Of a stretch of 64,000 nucleotides of DNA, positions 48,110 to 56,561 are shown one piece after another. Below the pieces are notes generated by a model, which saw only the letters and a program-made list of their open reading frames with translations, was not told the origin of the DNA and did no database searches. The stretch's first letter is position 1, and every line of letters starts with the position of its first letter. A program made the translations under genes and the position numbers. The DNA is from Microbacterium sp. UFMG61 (GTDB lineage: Bacteria; Actinomycetota; Actinomycetes; Actinomycetales; Microbacteriaceae): NCBI RefSeq assembly GCF_015354505.1, contig NZ_JACAFP010000012.1:48473-112472 (forward strand), in the 5' to 3' direction.

Positions 48110-48699
48110 TGGCATCGACCGACGCTGCGGTGGCTGGCAAGATCCAGCCCCGCCTGAAGGCGAAGTACAACGCCGAGATCAAGAAGGCTCTGCAGGACGA
48201 GTTCGGCTACGCCAACGTCATGCAGATCCCCGGCCTGGTCAAGGTCGTCGTGAACACCGGTGTCGGCGAGGCAGCTCGCGACAGCAAGGTGATCGATGGT
48301 GCGGTCGACGACCTCACCAAGATCACCGGCCAGAAGCCGATCGTCACGAAGGCCCGCAAGTCCATCGCGCAGTTCAAGCTGCGTGAGGGCCAGGCCATCG
48401 GCGCGCACGTCACCCTCCGCGGCGACCGTGCGTGGGAGTTCGTGGACCGCCTGGTCTCGCTCGCACTGCCCCGCATCCGCGACTTCCGCGGACTGTCGGC
48501 CAAGCAGTTCGACGGCAACGGCAACTACACCTTCGGTCTCCAGGAGCAGAGCGTGTTCCACGAGATCGACCAGGACAAGATCGACCGGGTTCGCGGTTTC
48601 GACATCACCGTCGTCACCACCGCGAAGACGGATGACGAGGGTCGCGCTCTGCTGCGTCACCTCGGCTTCCCGTTCCGTTCGGACGACGCCCAGGCGTAG
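48109..48699 (+). CDS. rplE: 50S ribosomal protein L5
   Basis: The 196-aa L5 binds 5S rRNA and contacts P-site tRNA. It has [32 protein letters not shown] and [20 protein letters not shown] rpsN/rpsZ gene usually comes next in spc operons; here a palindromic intergenic stretch and then rpsH follow instead. Confidence 0.98.
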   Translation: MASTDAAVAGKIQPRLKAKYNAEIKKALQDEFGYANVMQIPGLVKVVVNTGVGEAARDSKVIDGAVDDLTKITGQKPIVTKARKSIAQFKLREGQAIGAHVTLRGDRAWEFVDRLVSLALPRIRDFRGLSAKQFDGNGNYTFGLQEQSVFHEIDQDKIDRVRGFDITVVTTAKTDDEGRALLRHLGFPFRSDDAQA

Positions 48700-48703
48700 C
48701 ACT

Positions 48704-48744
48704 TTCGACGGGCTCAGCGGCCAGTGGTCACTGGGCCCGTCGAA
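48704..48744. repeat. Palindromic element between rplE and rpsH
   Basis: TTCGACGGGC (48704-48713) pairs exactly with GCCCGTCGAA (48735-48744), and an inner CCAGTG-GT-CACTGG palindrome sits at 48721-48734. The left arm carries the TTCGAC..GCTCA motif also seen at 53072, 58378 and 59336. It could act as a terminator or as a member of a dispersed repeat family. Confidence 0.8.
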
Positions 48745-48751
48745 TTGCACG

Positions 48752-48757
48752 TACAAT
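48752..48757 (+). promoter_or_regulatory. Possible -10 box for rpsH and downstream genes (TACAAT)
   Basis: TACAAT is an excellent -10 hexamer 76 bases before the rpsH start, just after the palindrome. No convincing -35 is seen at the right distance. It would restart transcription of the spc operon at rpsH. Confidence 0.5.
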
Positions 48758-48832
48758 CGAAGATTGCGTGCTCATCGCAGGCCGTCTGTCGTGTAACGGC
48801 AGCCGGAACCGTATGAACAAAGGAAAACACCA

Positions 48833-49231
48833 ATGACAATGACAGACCCGGTCGCAGATCTGCTGACCCGTCTGCGCAACGCGAACTCGGCGCACCACGA
48901 TTCCGTGACGCTGCCGTCGAGCAAGCTGAAGACGCACATCGCCGACATCCTCCAGCAGGAGGGCTACATCGCCGGCTGGGAGACCTCCGAGGCGCGCGTG
49001 GGACAGAACCTCACGCTGCAGCTGAAGTACGGCCCCAACCGCGAGCGTTCGATCGCGGGCATCAAGCGCGTGTCGAAGCCCGGCCTCCGCGTCTACGCGA
49101 AGTCCACCGAGCTCCCCAAGGTCCTCGGCGGCCTCGGCGTGGCCATCCTGTCCACCTCCTCCGGTCTTCTCACCGACCGTCAGGCAGAGCAGAAGGGCGT
49201 GGGCGGAGAAGTTCTCGCCTACGTGTGGTAA
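48833..49231 (+). CDS. rpsH: 30S ribosomal protein S8
   Basis: The 132-aa S8 binds the central domain of 16S rRNA. It starts [20 protein letters not shown] and ends GGEVLAYVW as expected. AAAGGAAAAC precedes the ATG. A second in-frame ATG two codons later is less likely. Confidence 0.98.
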   Translation: MTMTDPVADLLTRLRNANSAHHDSVTLPSSKLKTHIADILQQEGYIAGWETSEARVGQNLTLQLKYGPNRERSIAGIKRVSKPGLRVYAKSTELPKVLGGLGVAILSTSSGLLTDRQAEQKGVGGEVLAYVW

Positions 49232-49237
49232 TCGAAA

Positions 49238-49774
49238 ATGTCGCGTATCGGACGACTTCCCATCGACGTTCCCGCGGGCGTGACCGTTTCGGTCACCGGC
49301 CGTGAGGTCGCGGTGAAGGGCCCCAAGGGTGAGCTCACCCTGACGGTCGCCAACCCCATCGAGGTCGCGGTCGAGGAGAACCAGGTTCTCGTCACCCGTC
49401 CCGACGACGAGCGCGAGTCGCGGTCGCTTCACGGCCTGACCCGCACGCTCATCAACAACAACATCATCGGCGTGACCCAGGGCTACACCAAGGGTCTCGA
49501 GGTCGTCGGCACCGGTTACCGCGTGGCTCAGAAGGGCAGCTCGGTCGAGTTCGCCCTGGGCTTCTCGCACCCGGTCCTGATCGACCCGCCCGCCGGCATC
49601 ACGCTCACGGTCGAGGGCACCAACAAGCTCACCGTCAGCGGGATCGACAAGCAGGCTGTCGGCGAGGCAGCTGCCAACATCCGCAAGATCCGCAAGCCCG
49701 AGCCGTACAAGGGCAAGGGCGTGCGCTACGCCGGCGAGAACGTGCGTCGCAAGGCCGGAAAGAGTGGTAAGTAA
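49238..49774 (+). CDS. rplF: 50S ribosomal protein L6
   Basis: The 178-aa L6 lies near the factor-binding site. It starts [19 protein letters not shown] and contains the C-terminal signature [19 protein letters not shown]. Six bases after rpsH and two before rplR. Confidence 0.98.
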   Translation: MSRIGRLPIDVPAGVTVSVTGREVAVKGPKGELTLTVANPIEVAVEENQVLVTRPDDERESRSLHGLTRTLINNNIIGVTQGYTKGLEVVGTGYRVAQKGSSVEFALGFSHPVLIDPPAGITLTVEGTNKLTVSGIDKQAVGEAAANIRKIRKPEPYKGKGVRYAGENVRRKAGKSGK

Positions 49775-49776
49775 CC

Positions 49777-50136
49777 ATGGCTCTCAAGTCAAAGTCTGAC
49801 GCCCGCGCGCGTCGTCACGCCCGCCTTCGCAAGAAGGTCGTCGGCACCGAGGCGCGTCCGCGCCTCGTCGTCAACCGTTCGGCTCGCCACGTCTTCGTGC
49901 AGCTTGTCGACGACAGCAAGGGTCACACCGTGGCGTCGGCTTCGACGCTCGAGACCGACCTGCGCTCGCTCGAGGGTGACAAGACCGCCAAGGCCCGCAA
50001 GGTCGGCGAGCTCCTCGCCGAGCGTGCGAAGGCTGCCGGCGTTTCCGAGGCAGTGTTCGACCGTGGCGGCAACCGCTACGCAGGTCGTGTCGCCGCCATC
50101 GCCGACGGCGCCCGCGAGGGGGGTCTGGCACTGTGA
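49777..50136 (+). CDS. rplR: 50S ribosomal protein L18
   Basis: The 119-aa L18 binds 5S r[23 protein letters not shown] and the C-terminal [20 protein letters not shown] are typical. Its stop overlaps the rpsE GTG (GTGA). Confidence 0.98.
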   Translation: MALKSKSDARARRHARLRKKVVGTEARPRLVVNRSARHVFVQLVDDSKGHTVASASTLETDLRSLEGDKTAKARKVGELLAERAKAAGVSEAVFDRGGNRYAGRVAAIADGAREGGLAL

Positions 50137-50831
50137 GTGACAACAAGGAGAACGAAGTGACCGAAGCGGCTGCTGCCACTTCCGAGACTGCCACCGGCAC
50201 CACGCAGGCAGAGCCGTCTCAGCGCGACAACCGCCGCGGCGGTGGCCGTGGTGACCGCAACCAGGGTGGTCGTGACCGCAACTCGCGTGACCGTGGGGAC
50301 AACCAGTTCCTCGAGCGCGTCGTCACCATCAACCGCGTCTCGAAGGTCGTGAAGGGTGGTCGTCGCTTCAGCTTCACCGCTCTCGTGGTCGTCGGCGACG
50401 GCAACGGTCTGGTGGGCGTCGGCTACGGCAAGGCCCGCGAGGTCCCTCTGGCGATCTCGAAGGGTGTCGAAGAGGCCAAGCGCAACTTCTTCCGCGTCCC
50501 GCGCGTCGGAAGCACCATCCCGCACCCCGTGCAGGGTGAGGCCGCAGCAGGCGTCGTCCTGCTTCGTCCGGCTGCTGCCGGTACCGGTGTCATCGCCGGT
50601 GGTCCGGTCCGCGCCGTGCTCGAGTGCGCCGGTATCCACGACGTGCTGTCGAAGTCGCTCGGTTCGTCGAACACGATCAACATCGTGCACGCGACGGTGG
50701 AGGCCCTGAAGCAGCTCGAGGAGCCCCGTGCGGTCGCCGCACGTCGTGGCCTCGAGTTCGACCAGGTCGCCCCCGCGCGTCTTGTCCGCGCCGAGGCTGA
50801 GGCCATCGCCGCACAGAAGGTAGGTGCCTGA
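50133..50831 (+). CDS. rpsE: 30S ribosomal protein S5 with long N-terminal extension
   Basis: A 232-aa protein. Residues 1-55 are an extension, first acidic and Thr/Ala-rich, then Arg/Gly/Asp-rich ([20 protein letters not shown]). The S5 core follows ([40 protein letters not shown]). The GTG overlaps the rplR stop. RGG-like extensions of S5 are common in Actinobacteria. Confidence 0.97.
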   Translation: MSDNKENEVTEAAAATSETATGTTQAEPSQRDNRRGGGRGDRNQGGRDRNSRDRGDNQFLERVVTINRVSKVVKGGRRFSFTALVVVGDGNGLVGVGYGKAREVPLAISKGVEEAKRNFFRVPRVGSTIPHPVQGEAAAGVVLLRPAAAGTGVIAGGPVRAVLECAGIHDVLSKSLGSSNTINIVHATVEALKQLEEPRAVAARRGLEFDQVAPARLVRAEAEAIAAQKVGA

Positions 50832-51016
50832 TGGCCGCCCGGCTCAAGGTCACGCAGATCAAGTCCAAGGTGAGTGAGAAGCAGAACCAGCGCGACACGC
50901 TGCGTTCGCTCGGTCTCAAGCGCATCGGTGACAGCACCGTTCGCCCCGACGACGCGCAGACGCGCGGCTACGTCAAGACCGTCGCGCACCTCGTCAAGGT
51001 TGAGGAGATCGACTAA
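50831..51016 (+). CDS. rpmD: 50S ribosomal protein L30
   Basis: The 61-aa L30 has the short standard length and core ([20 protein letters not shown], then [16 protein letters not shown]). The gene shares one base with each neighbour (TGATG, TAATG). Confidence 0.97.
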   Translation: MAARLKVTQIKSKVSEKQNQRDTLRSLGLKRIGDSTVRPDDAQTRGYVKTVAHLVKVEEID

Positions 51017-51645
51017 TGGCTGAGAAGAACGAAGCCGTCGAGGCCGAGAAGGCCCCGAAGAAGGCAGCTGCTCCCAAGGCGGCCGCCGAGAAGAAGCCCG
51101 CTGCCAAGAAGGCGCCCGCAGCTGCTGCAGGCACCAAGGCCGAGGCTGCTGCCAAGAAGCCCGCTGCCAAGAAGGCCGCGCCGAAGAAGGATGCTCCGGC
51201 ATCCCGCCCCGGCGTCCTGAAGGTCCACCACCTGCGTCCGGTCCCCGGATCCAACACCGCGAAGACCCGTGTCGGTCGCGGTGAGGGCTCCAAGGGTAAG
51301 ACCGCAGGTCGCGGTACCAAGGGCACCAAGGCTCGCAACACAGTCCGCGTCGGCTTCGAGGGTGGGCAGATGCCTCTGCACATGCGCACCCCGAAGCTCC
51401 GCGGCTTCAAGAACCCGTTCCGCGTCGAGTACCAGGTCGTGAACCTGGAGAAGCTCGCGGAGCTGTACCCGAAGGGCGGCGACGTCACCGTCACCGACCT
51501 GGTCGCCAAGGGTGCCGTTCGCAAGAACGAGAAGGTCAAGGTTCTCGGAAACGGCGACATCGCCGTGAAGCTCACCGTTGCGGTCGACAAGGTCTCGGGT
51601 TCTGCCGAGCAGAAGATCGTGGCGGCCGGCGGATCCGTCAAGTAA
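51016..51645 (+). CDS. rplO: 50S ribosomal protein L15 with Lys/Ala-rich N-terminal extension
   Basis: A 209-aa protein. The L15 core begins at about residue 66 ([20 protein letters not shown]) and contains [17 protein letters not shown] and [18 protein letters not shown]. The first 65 residues are an extension of repeated [14 protein letters not shown] units, similar in style to histone H1 tails. L15 in most bacteria is about 145 aa. The ATG overlaps the rpmD stop, so the extension is supported by the start position. A terminator follows. Confidence 0.96.
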   Translation: MAEKNEAVEAEKAPKKAAAPKAAAEKKPAAKKAPAAAAGTKAEAAAKKPAAKKAAPKKDAPASRPGVLKVHHLRPVPGSNTAKTRVGRGEGSKGKTAGRGTKGTKARNTVRVGFEGGQMPLHMRTPKLRGFKNPFRVEYQVVNLEKLAELYPKGGDVTVTDLVAKGAVRKNEKVKVLGNGDIAVKLTVAVDKVSGSAEQKIVAAGGSVK

Positions 51646-51655
51646 CCACTTCATG

Positions 51656-51684
51656 AGAGGGGTCGGAGATTCTCCGGCCCCTCT
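51656..51684 (+). terminator. Terminator after rplO
   Basis: AGAGGGGTCGGA (51656-51667) pairs with TCCGGCCCCTCT (51673-51684) with one G-U pair and a GATTC loop. TATGGG follows. It separates rplO from secY. Confidence 0.75.
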
Positions 51685-51747
51685 TATGGGTTAGCCTGTT
51701 CTTTCAGCCGTCCCTCAGGATCGGCAACCTTTTCAGGAGGCACGTCC

Positions 51748-53070
51748 TTGTTTAGCGCCATCGCGCGGATCTTCCGCACGCCAGACCTGCGTCGAAAGAT
51801 CGGTTTCACCCTCGCCATCGTCGCGATCTACCGACTCGGCTCCAACGTCCCCGCTCCGTTCGTGAACTTCCCGAACGTCGAGGAGTGCCTCGCTCTCAAC
51901 TCAGGCACCGAGGGACTCCTCGGACTCGTCAACCTCTTCTCGGGTGGCGCTCTCCTGCAGCTCTCGATCTTCGCCCTCGGCGTCATGCCGTACATCACGG
52001 CGACGATCATCACCCAGCTCCTCCGCGTGGTCATCCCGCACTTCGAGGCGCTGCACAAAGAGGGTCAGGCCGGCCAGGCCAAGCTGACCCAGTACACGCG
52101 CTACCTCACCATCGCCCTCGCGCTGCTGCAGTCGACCACCCTCGTGACGGTGGCTCGCAGCGGTCAGCTGTTCGGCACCACCGAGATCGCCGCGTGCCAG
52201 AACCTCCTCACGAACGACGTGTGGTGGGCGCAGCTGCTCATCATCATGGCGATGACCGCAGGCACCGGCCTCATCATGTGGTTCGCCGAGCTCGTCACCG
52301 AGCGCGGCATCGGCAACGGCATGTCGCTTCTGATCTTCACGTCGATCGCCGCCACCTTCCCCGGAGCCATGTGGCTCATCTGGGAGAGCCGTGGTTTCGA
52401 GGTGTTCCTCATGGTGCTCGCGGTGGGAATCGTCGTGATGGGTCTCGTCGTCTTCGTCGAGCAGTCGCAGCGACGCATCCCCGTGCAGTACGCCAAGCGC
52501 ATGGTGGGTCGTCGCACCTACGGCGGCACCAACACCTACATCCCGATCAAGGTGAACATGGCGGGTGTGATCCCCGTGATCTTCGCCTCGTCGCTGCTGT
52601 ACATCCCGGCTCTGATCGCGCAGTTCAACACTCCGCAGGACGGCTCCGAGCCGGCCGCGTGGGTGACCTGGATCTCGACCTACTTCACCACCGGCGACCA
52701 GCCGATCTATATGATCGCGTACTTCCTGCTGATCATCGGCTTCACGTACTTCTACGTCGCGATCACGTTCAACCCCGTCGAGGTCGCCGACAACATGAAG
52801 AAGTACGGCGGGTTCATCCCCGGCATCCGTGCCGGTCGTCCGACCGCCGAGTACCTCGACTACGTGCTCACGCGCATCACGCTGCCGGGCTCGATCTACC
52901 TGGGTCTGATCGCGCTCATCCCGCTGATCGCACTCGCCACCGTCGGCGCCAACCAGAACTTCCCGTTCGGTGGCGCATCGATCCTCATCATCGTGGGTGT
53001 CGGTCTCGAGACGGTCAAGCAGATCGATGCACAGCTGCAGCAGCGTCACTACGAAGGGCTCCTCCGATGA
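51748..53070 (+). CDS. secY: Preprotein translocase subunit SecY
   Basis: The 440-aa channel subunit of the Sec translocon has ten membrane helices. It starts MFSAIARIFRTPDLRRKIGF and contains GVMPYITATIITQLL and the cytoplasmic loop FVEQSQRRIPVQYAKRMVG. TTG start with AGGAGG at 51735-51740. Stop overlaps the adk start (ATGA). Confidence 0.97.
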   Translation: MFSAIARIFRTPDLRRKIGFTLAIVAIYRLGSNVPAPFVNFPNVEECLALNSGTEGLLGLVNLFSGGALLQLSIFALGVMPYITATIITQLLRVVIPHFEALHKEGQAGQAKLTQYTRYLTIALALLQSTTLVTVARSGQLFGTTEIAACQNLLTNDVWWAQLLIIMAMTAGTGLIMWFAELVTERGIGNGMSLLIFTSIAATFPGAMWLIWESRGFEVFLMVLAVGIVVMGLVVFVEQSQRRIPVQYAKRMVGRRTYGGTNTYIPIKVNMAGVIPVIFASSLLYIPALIAQFNTPQDGSEPAAWVTWISTYFTTGDQPIYMIAYFLLIIGFTYFYVAITFNPVEVADNMKKYGGFIPGIRAGRPTAEYLDYVLTRITLPGSIYLGLIALIPLIALATVGANQNFPFGGASILIIVGVGLETVKQIDAQLQQRHYEGLLR

Positions 53071-53681
53071 TGGTTCGACAGGCTCACCACCCCACGGCCA
53101 GGTTGCTGATCGTCGGCCCGCAGGGGTCCGGCAAGGGAACGCAGGGCGTTCGCATCGCCGAGTCGTACGGCATCCCGGTCGTGTCGACGGGAGACATCTT
53201 CCGCGCGAACATCAAGCAGGGCACGCCCCTCGGCCAGCAGGTCACCGCGATCCTCGACAAGGGCGACCTCGTTCCCGATGAGCTCACGAGCGAGATCGTG
53301 CGCGATCGCCTCACCCAGGATGACGCCGCGAACGGATTCCTCCTCGACGGCTACCCGCGCAACACGGCGCAGGTCGCGCACCTCGAGGAGTTCCTCGCCG
53401 GTCGCGGTGAGTCGCTGGATGCTGTCATCCTGCTCGACGTTCCCCGCGAGGAGAGCATCGAGCGCCTGAAGCTGCGTGCGGCCGAGCAGGGTCGTTCTGA
53501 CGACACTGACGAGGGCATCGCGCACCGCCTGGACATCTACGAGAAGGAGACCGCTCCGATCCTCGAGGTCTACGGTGCCCGCGGCATCGTCGACCGCATC
53601 GACGGAGTCGGCTCTCTCGATGAGATCACGGAGCGCGTGTTCGCCGCGCTCACCGCGCGCGGCCTGCGCCTCGCTGCCTGA
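53067..53681 (+). CDS. adk: Adenylate kinase
   Basis: The 204-aa enzyme interconverts ATP, AMP and ADP. The P-loop is GPQGSGKGTQ (about residues 17-26), and the AMP site includes STGDIFR and DGYPRN. Relatives usually begin directly with a MTARLLIVGP-like start, but here the first nine codons (MMVRQAHHP) are encoded by a copy of the TTCGAC..GCTCA element. Two in-frame ATGs (53067, 53070) overlap the secY stop. The short lid lacks zinc cysteines, as usual in Actinobacteria. Confidence 0.96.
   Translation: MMVRQAHHPTARLLIVGPQGSGKGTQGVRIAESYGIPVVSTGDIFRANIKQGTPLGQQVTAILDKGDLVPDELTSEIVRDRLTQDDAANGFLLDGYPRNTAQVAHLEEFLAGRGESLDAVILLDVPREESIERLKLRAAEQGRSDDTDEGIAHRLDIYEKETAPILEVYGARGIVDRIDGVGSLDEITERVFAALTARGLRLAA
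53072..53093 (+). repeat. Dispersed-element copy inside the start of adk
   Basis: GGTTCGACAGGCTCACCACC (from 53072) matches the TTCGAC..GCTCA motif found in three intergenic regions of the ribosomal cluster. It is in frame and encodes residues 3-9 of adenylate kinase. Confidence 0.65.
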
Positions 53682-53689
53682 TCAGTTCG

Positions 53690-54538
53690 ATGTTCCGCAA
53701 GTCGATCTACAAGTCGCCGGCTCAGTTGCGAGCCATGGTCGAGCCGGGACTCATCACCGCGGCCGCACTGGATGCCGTGCGTCCGCTGATCCGCCCGGGA
53801 ATCACCACCCTCGAGCTCGACGCCGAGGCGAACCGGGTCATCCTGGCGCGCGGGGCGGAGTCGAACTTCCAGCTCGTGCGCGGGTACCGGCACACGACCT
53901 GCATCTCGGTGAACGAAGAGGTCGTGCACGGCATCCCCGGTGAGCGCGTGCTGCAGGCCGGCGACATCGTGTCGATCGACTGCGGTGCCCAGTACCAGGG
54001 GTGGAACGGCGACAGCGCCATCACGGTCGTCGTCCCGGATGACAGCCGCCCGGAGCTGGTCGCACAGCGACTCGAGCTCTCGCGCGTAACCGAGGGGTCG
54101 ATGTGGGCCGGCATCGCCGCGATGGCGACCGCCTCGCACCTCGGCGACCTCGGAGCAGCGATCCAGGGATACATCGAGGCTCAGGGCCCGTCGGCCGTCT
54201 CGGGGCAGACCTACGGCATCCTGCGCGAGTACGTCGGCCACGGCATCGGCCGCAAGATGCACGAGGCGCCGAGCGTCTTCAACTACCGCACGCCCGACCC
54301 CGGTGCCGAGGTCAAGCCCGGTCTCGTGCTCGCGATCGAGCCCATGGTCACCGCGGGAAGCGACGAGACGTTCGTCGAGGACGATGACTGGACTGTCTCG
54401 ACCGTCGACGGCACCGACGGCTCGCACTGGGAGCACAGCGTCGCCCTGCACGACGGCGGCATCTGGGTGCTCACAGCGCCTGACGGGGGAGCAGCGGGCC
54501 TCGCGCCCTTCGGCGTGGTGCCTGCACCGATCGCCTGA
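53690..54538 (+). CDS. map: Methionine aminopeptidase, type I
   Basis: The 282-aa metalloenzyme removes N-terminal Met from new proteins. Metal ligands lie in SIDCGAQYQGWNGDSAI (two Asp), GHGIGRKMHE (His), AIEPMVTAG (Glu) and SHWEHSVAL (Glu), all in the right order. ATG at 53690, eight bases after adk. It ends the secY-adk-map unit and borders the repeat array. Confidence 0.97.
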   Translation: MFRKSIYKSPAQLRAMVEPGLITAAALDAVRPLIRPGITTLELDAEANRVILARGAESNFQLVRGYRHTTCISVNEEVVHGIPGERVLQAGDIVSIDCGAQYQGWNGDSAITVVVPDDSRPELVAQRLELSRVTEGSMWAGIAAMATASHLGDLGAAIQGYIEAQGPSAVSGQTYGILREYVGHGIGRKMHEAPSVFNYRTPDPGAEVKPGLVLAIEPMVTAGSDETFVEDDDWTVSTVDGTDGSHWEHSVALHDGGIWVLTAPDGGAAGLAPFGVVPAPIA

Positions 54539-54557
54539 CGCGGCGCCTTGAGGCACC

Positions 54558-54613
54558 CTGTGGCCCTGAGCCGGACTGTGGCCCTGCGGCCGCCCTGTGG
54601 CCCTGCGGCCGGA
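54558..54613 (+). repeat. Three 18-19-bp direct repeats after map
   Basis: CTGTGGCCCTGAGCCGGA (54558-54575) is followed by two diverged copies at 54576-54594 and 54595-54613, sharing CTGTGGCCCTG. They form the left border of the larger repeat array. Confidence 0.8.
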
Positions 54614-54650
54614 CTTCTGCCGGTCGGTTCTGCGAGACCGTGGTCTGGGC

Positions 54651-55333
54651 GTGAGACCCATGTGCGGGACGTGGGTTTCGTCTGTGGATGACGGTCTGGG
54701 ATTCCGGGCCGGGCGCGTGTGCGGTCCTGCCGGGGTGTGCGGTGGTGAGACCGCGGATTGCGGGTGAGACCCGTGTGCAGGGCGTGGGTTTCGTGCGCGG
54801 AGGCCGGTGTCGGTGAGGCGCGCGGTCGTGGGGGACTGTCCCGTGGTGAGACCGCGGTTTGCGGGTGAGACCCGTATGCAGGGCAAGGGTTTCGTGTGTG
54901 GATGACGGTGTGGGATTCCGGGCCGGGCGCGTGTGCGGCCCTGCCCGGGGTGTCCGGTGGTGAGGCCGCGGTTTGCGGGTGAGACCCGTGTGCAGGGCGT
55001 GGGTTTCGTGTGTGGAAGTCGGTGTCAGTGAGGCGCGCGGTCGTGCGGGGGCTGTCCGGTGGTGAGACCGCGGTTTGCGGGTGAGACCCGTGTGCAGGGC
55101 AAGGGTTTCGTGTGTGGATGACGGTGTGGGATTCCGGGCCGGGCGCGTGTGCGGCCCTGCCCGGGGTGTCCGGTCGTGAGACCGCGGTTTGCGGGTGAGA
55201 CCCGTGTGCAGGGCGTGGGTTTCGTGTGTGGAAGTCGGTGTCGGTGAGGCGTGCGGTCGTGCGGGGACTGTCCGGTGGTGAGACCGCGGATTGCGGGTGA
55301 GACCCGTGTGCAGGTCGTGGGTCTCGTGTTCGG
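54651..55333. repeat. Seven-copy tandem repeat array with alternating 114/102-bp period
   Basis: The core GTGAGACCCGTGTGCAGGGC, followed by a GGGTTTCGTG-like end, starts at 54651, 54764, 54865, 54979, 55081, 55195 and 55297. Spacings are 113, 101, 114, 102, 114 and 102 bases, so two subunit types alternate in a supra-unit of about 216 bp. Each core is preceded 20 bases earlier by GTGAGACCGCGG. GAGACCC and GGGTTTC can pair in RNA, making one stem-loop per copy. No gene is supported here; long minus-strand frames across the array look like by-products of the period being a multiple of three. Confidence 0.9.
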
Positions 55334-55405
55334 GTGACGGTGTCGTGGTGCGGCGTGCCCCTATGACGAGGCATCGGGCTCGACAGTCGGTCCGCGCGCG
55401 ACGAG

Positions 55406-56362
55406 TCAGGTGTGTGATGAGGGCCGCGAACGCGTGACCTCTCGGGGGCTGAGCCTCAGCGTCGCGAGCATCCCCTCCTGCGGCGGACGCACGAGCGGCA
55501 CCCCGGCAGCGCGCAGGGCGAGCCGAACAGGCTCGACCTTCCAGGCATCGGCCAGATCCCACCGTGCGAACGGATGCCCGTTTCGGCGCAGCCTGTCTTC
55601 GCGGCGCTTCTCGTCGGTGAGCCGCTGCGCGGCCGCATCCGGATTGTCGAGGTCGTACTTGGCCCATCCGTCTGCTTCGCCGATCGCTCGGCTCGACGGG
55701 AAGAAGAAGTCAGCCCGGTCCCTCGTTCCCTCGTAAGCGAACTCGGTCTGCAACTCTGGCGTCTCGAATCCGCACCATCCGATCACTGCGCGGCTGACGC
55801 TCTCGCCGGGCGACTCCGAACTTTCGTCGGCATTGGTCCAGGCCCACCGTGCGCGGGCGCGGCCCCTGCTGCTCACCTGCCCCTCGAGGACCTGCCCAGC
55901 GGTCGAGCGCTGGACGTCTCCGCCCTGGAACGGCGACATCGCGGCATCGGCGACGGCCAATCCCTTCGCCGGCGACAGGACTCTCGTCAGATCGACGGCC
56001 GTATCGAGAAGGTTGGTGCAATGGATGCCGGCGATGGAGGTGACTCCTCGGGGATCCGCGGAGGAGTGGACCGCGACGTCTCCGAAGCGTCGCGACTTCT
56101 CACCAGCATCCGCCAATACGTGGATCAGGGCGGTCTCGCCGAAATGCGGCAGGCCATGCAGCACGGCGGCGGATTCGAGACACAGCACCGCATCCGGATG
56201 CGTCCGTGCGAAGGCGTGCACCCGCGCGGCGTAGCGCTGCCAGGGGCGGAGTGCGTCGTACAGGTCGCGACGTGCGTGGACGCCGCGCCGCACACGAAGG
56301 AGTCGCTGACTCGCTGCGCGCAGCCCCAGCATCCGCATCTCGGCACTCACGATCAGGGGCAC
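55406..56362 (-). CDS. AbiEi-like antitoxin/DUF559-like nuclease-fold protein
   Basis: About 318 aa from the GTG at 56362. The N-terminal part (MRMLGLRAASQRLLRVRRGV, then HARRDLYDAL) resembles the winged-helix start of AbiEi-type antitoxin-domain proteins common in Actinobacteria. The C-terminal third has LQTEFAYEGTRDRADFFFPS and IGEADGWAKYDL, the E-…-D-…-E-x-D-G-x-x-K spacing of DUF559/Vsr-like nuclease folds. Start uncertain: the frame is open to 56542, and in-frame GTG 56350 or ATG 56338 are also possible; no clear ribosome binding site is seen. No toxin partner is adjacent. The gene lies between the two repeat arrays, which is noteworthy. Function unproven. Confidence 0.7.
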   Translation of the reverse strand: MPLIVSAEMRMLGLRAASQRLLRVRRGVHARRDLYDALRPWQRYAARVHAFARTHPDAVLCLESAAVLHGLPHFGETALIHVLADAGEKSRRFGDVAVHSSADPRGVTSIAGIHCTNLLDTAVDLTRVLSPAKGLAVADAAMSPFQGGDVQRSTAGQVLEGQVSSRGRARARWAWTNADESSESPGESVSRAVIGWCGFETPELQTEFAYEGTRDRADFFFPSSRAIGEADGWAKYDLDNPDAAAQRLTDEKRREDRLRRNGHPFARWDLADAWKVEPVRLALRAAGVPLVRPPQEGMLATLRLSPREVTRSRPSSHT

Positions 56363-56561
56363 GGGGGAGGTGATGAAGGCGCGATCGGCGAGAGTCTGCA
56401 CAGCAGCATCCTCCCCGCAGCGAGTGGCATCGCCGGCCGTGGGGCGCTGGTTGGTCCGGACGCTGTGGGGGAGTGGCCCCGGATGCTGCGCAGTGCAGGA
56501 GCAGTTCACTGCCGTCGGCGGTTCGCCCGATGATTGCCCCACTTGAGACCTCTCTCACAGG

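Noticed and set aside
54283..55374. Long minus-strand reading frames across the repeat array (for example 363 and 398 codons)
   Set aside because: They overlap map or the AbiEi-like gene, consist of His/Pro/Arg/Thr-rich repeats, and are open only because the repeat period is a multiple of three.
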